Positions 13,179-13,229 of a stretch of 13,229 bases of DNA are shown here, piece by piece (within the stretch, counting starts at the first letter, position 1; every line of letters begins with the position of its first letter). A program made the translations under genes and the position numbers. The stretch covers positions 1 to 13,229 of the forward strand of contig CAYSMC010000003.1 of the NCBI GenBank assembly GCA_964432115.1. Reading direction: 5' to 3'. The DNA comes from JAAZKO01 sp964432115 (GTDB taxonomy: Bacteria > Patescibacteriota > Microgenomatia > UBA1400 > PJMF01). The notes beneath the pieces are model-generated. The model had not been told where the DNA came from. It worked only from the letters and a program-made list of their open reading frames with translations, and did no database searches.

Positions 13179-13229
13179 TGAGATATTTAACTAAAAAAAA
13201 TTTGCTTTTAGCACTAATTGTTATACTTT
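13178..13229 (+). CDS. Start of a further membrane protein gene (partial)
   Basis: ATG at 13178-13180 overlaps the preceding TAA by one base (TAATG). Seventeen codons are visible: MRYLTKKNLLLALIVIL, positive residues followed by a hydrophobic stretch, typical of an N-terminal membrane anchor. The 3' part lies outside the window. By position it probably belongs to the same glycan locus, perhaps another glycosyltransferase, but the family cannot be told. Confidence 0.6.
   Translation, partial: MRYLTKKNLLLALIVIL

Noticed and set aside
1..13229. CRISPR arrays, insertion sequences, integrase or attachment sites near the tRNA.
   Set aside because: No regularly spaced repeats, no transposase or integrase gene, and no duplicated tRNA 3' end were seen.

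Overview
The window reads as a piece of an AT-rich bacterial chromosome, most likely from a Patescibacteria/CPR-type organism. That placement is an inference. It rests on a 23S rRNA gene detached from any 16S gene, a stand-alone VirD4/TraG-like conjugation ATPase next to short genes I cannot assign to a family, a short four-domain ribosomal protein S1, weak or absent Shine-Dalgarno sequences, and several promoters that would give leaderless mRNAs. Nine of the eleven complete genes end in TAA, two in TAG and none in TGA.

Layout. (1) Positions 1-440, minus strand: the first ~56 nt of 23S rRNA (the rest lies beyond the left edge), a spacer with a boxA-like antitermination element and a long hairpin, tRNA-Ala(UGC), a short structured leader and a near-consensus promoter (TTGCAT-17-TATAAT). 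No 16S gene lies upstream; a protein gene begins 148 nt from the tRNA. (2) Positions 462-7156, minus strand: eight closely packed genes (gaps 9-43 nt), probably one operon read from an extended -10 promoter at 7165-7173. In transcription order: a 50-aa protein, a 229-aa unknown, a 141-aa basic unknown, a membrane-anchored GH3 beta-N-acetylhexosaminidase (NagZ-like), a five-helix membrane protein, a membrane-anchored DUF192 protein, an acidic/Gln-rich unknown, and a 779-aa membrane-anchored VirD4/TraG-like ATPase. I see no terminator between this operon and the tRNA-23S unit. (3) Positions 7254-8363 minus and 8452-9765 plus: ribosomal protein S1 and phosphoglycerate kinase, divergent from an 88-bp intergenic region with back-to-back promoters. 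(4) Positions 9816-11951 minus and 12072-13229 plus: a Wzy_C/O-antigen-ligase-family protein with a helical C-terminal domain, divergent from a GT-C-type membrane glycosyltransferase and the start of another membrane protein. This looks like part of a surface polysaccharide or protein-glycosylation locus.

How it fits together: the long operon is built around the envelope (cell-wall hydrolase, two membrane-anchored proteins and a DNA/protein-pumping ATPase), while the right end supplies surface glycans. The centre holds core translation and glycolysis genes. The features most worth a second look are the independently promoted tRNA-Ala-23S unit, the repeated placement of -10 boxes so that the start codon falls at or near +1, and the envelope/ATPase operon with its four unassigned soluble proteins (50 aa, 229 aa, 141 aa and the acidic protein).
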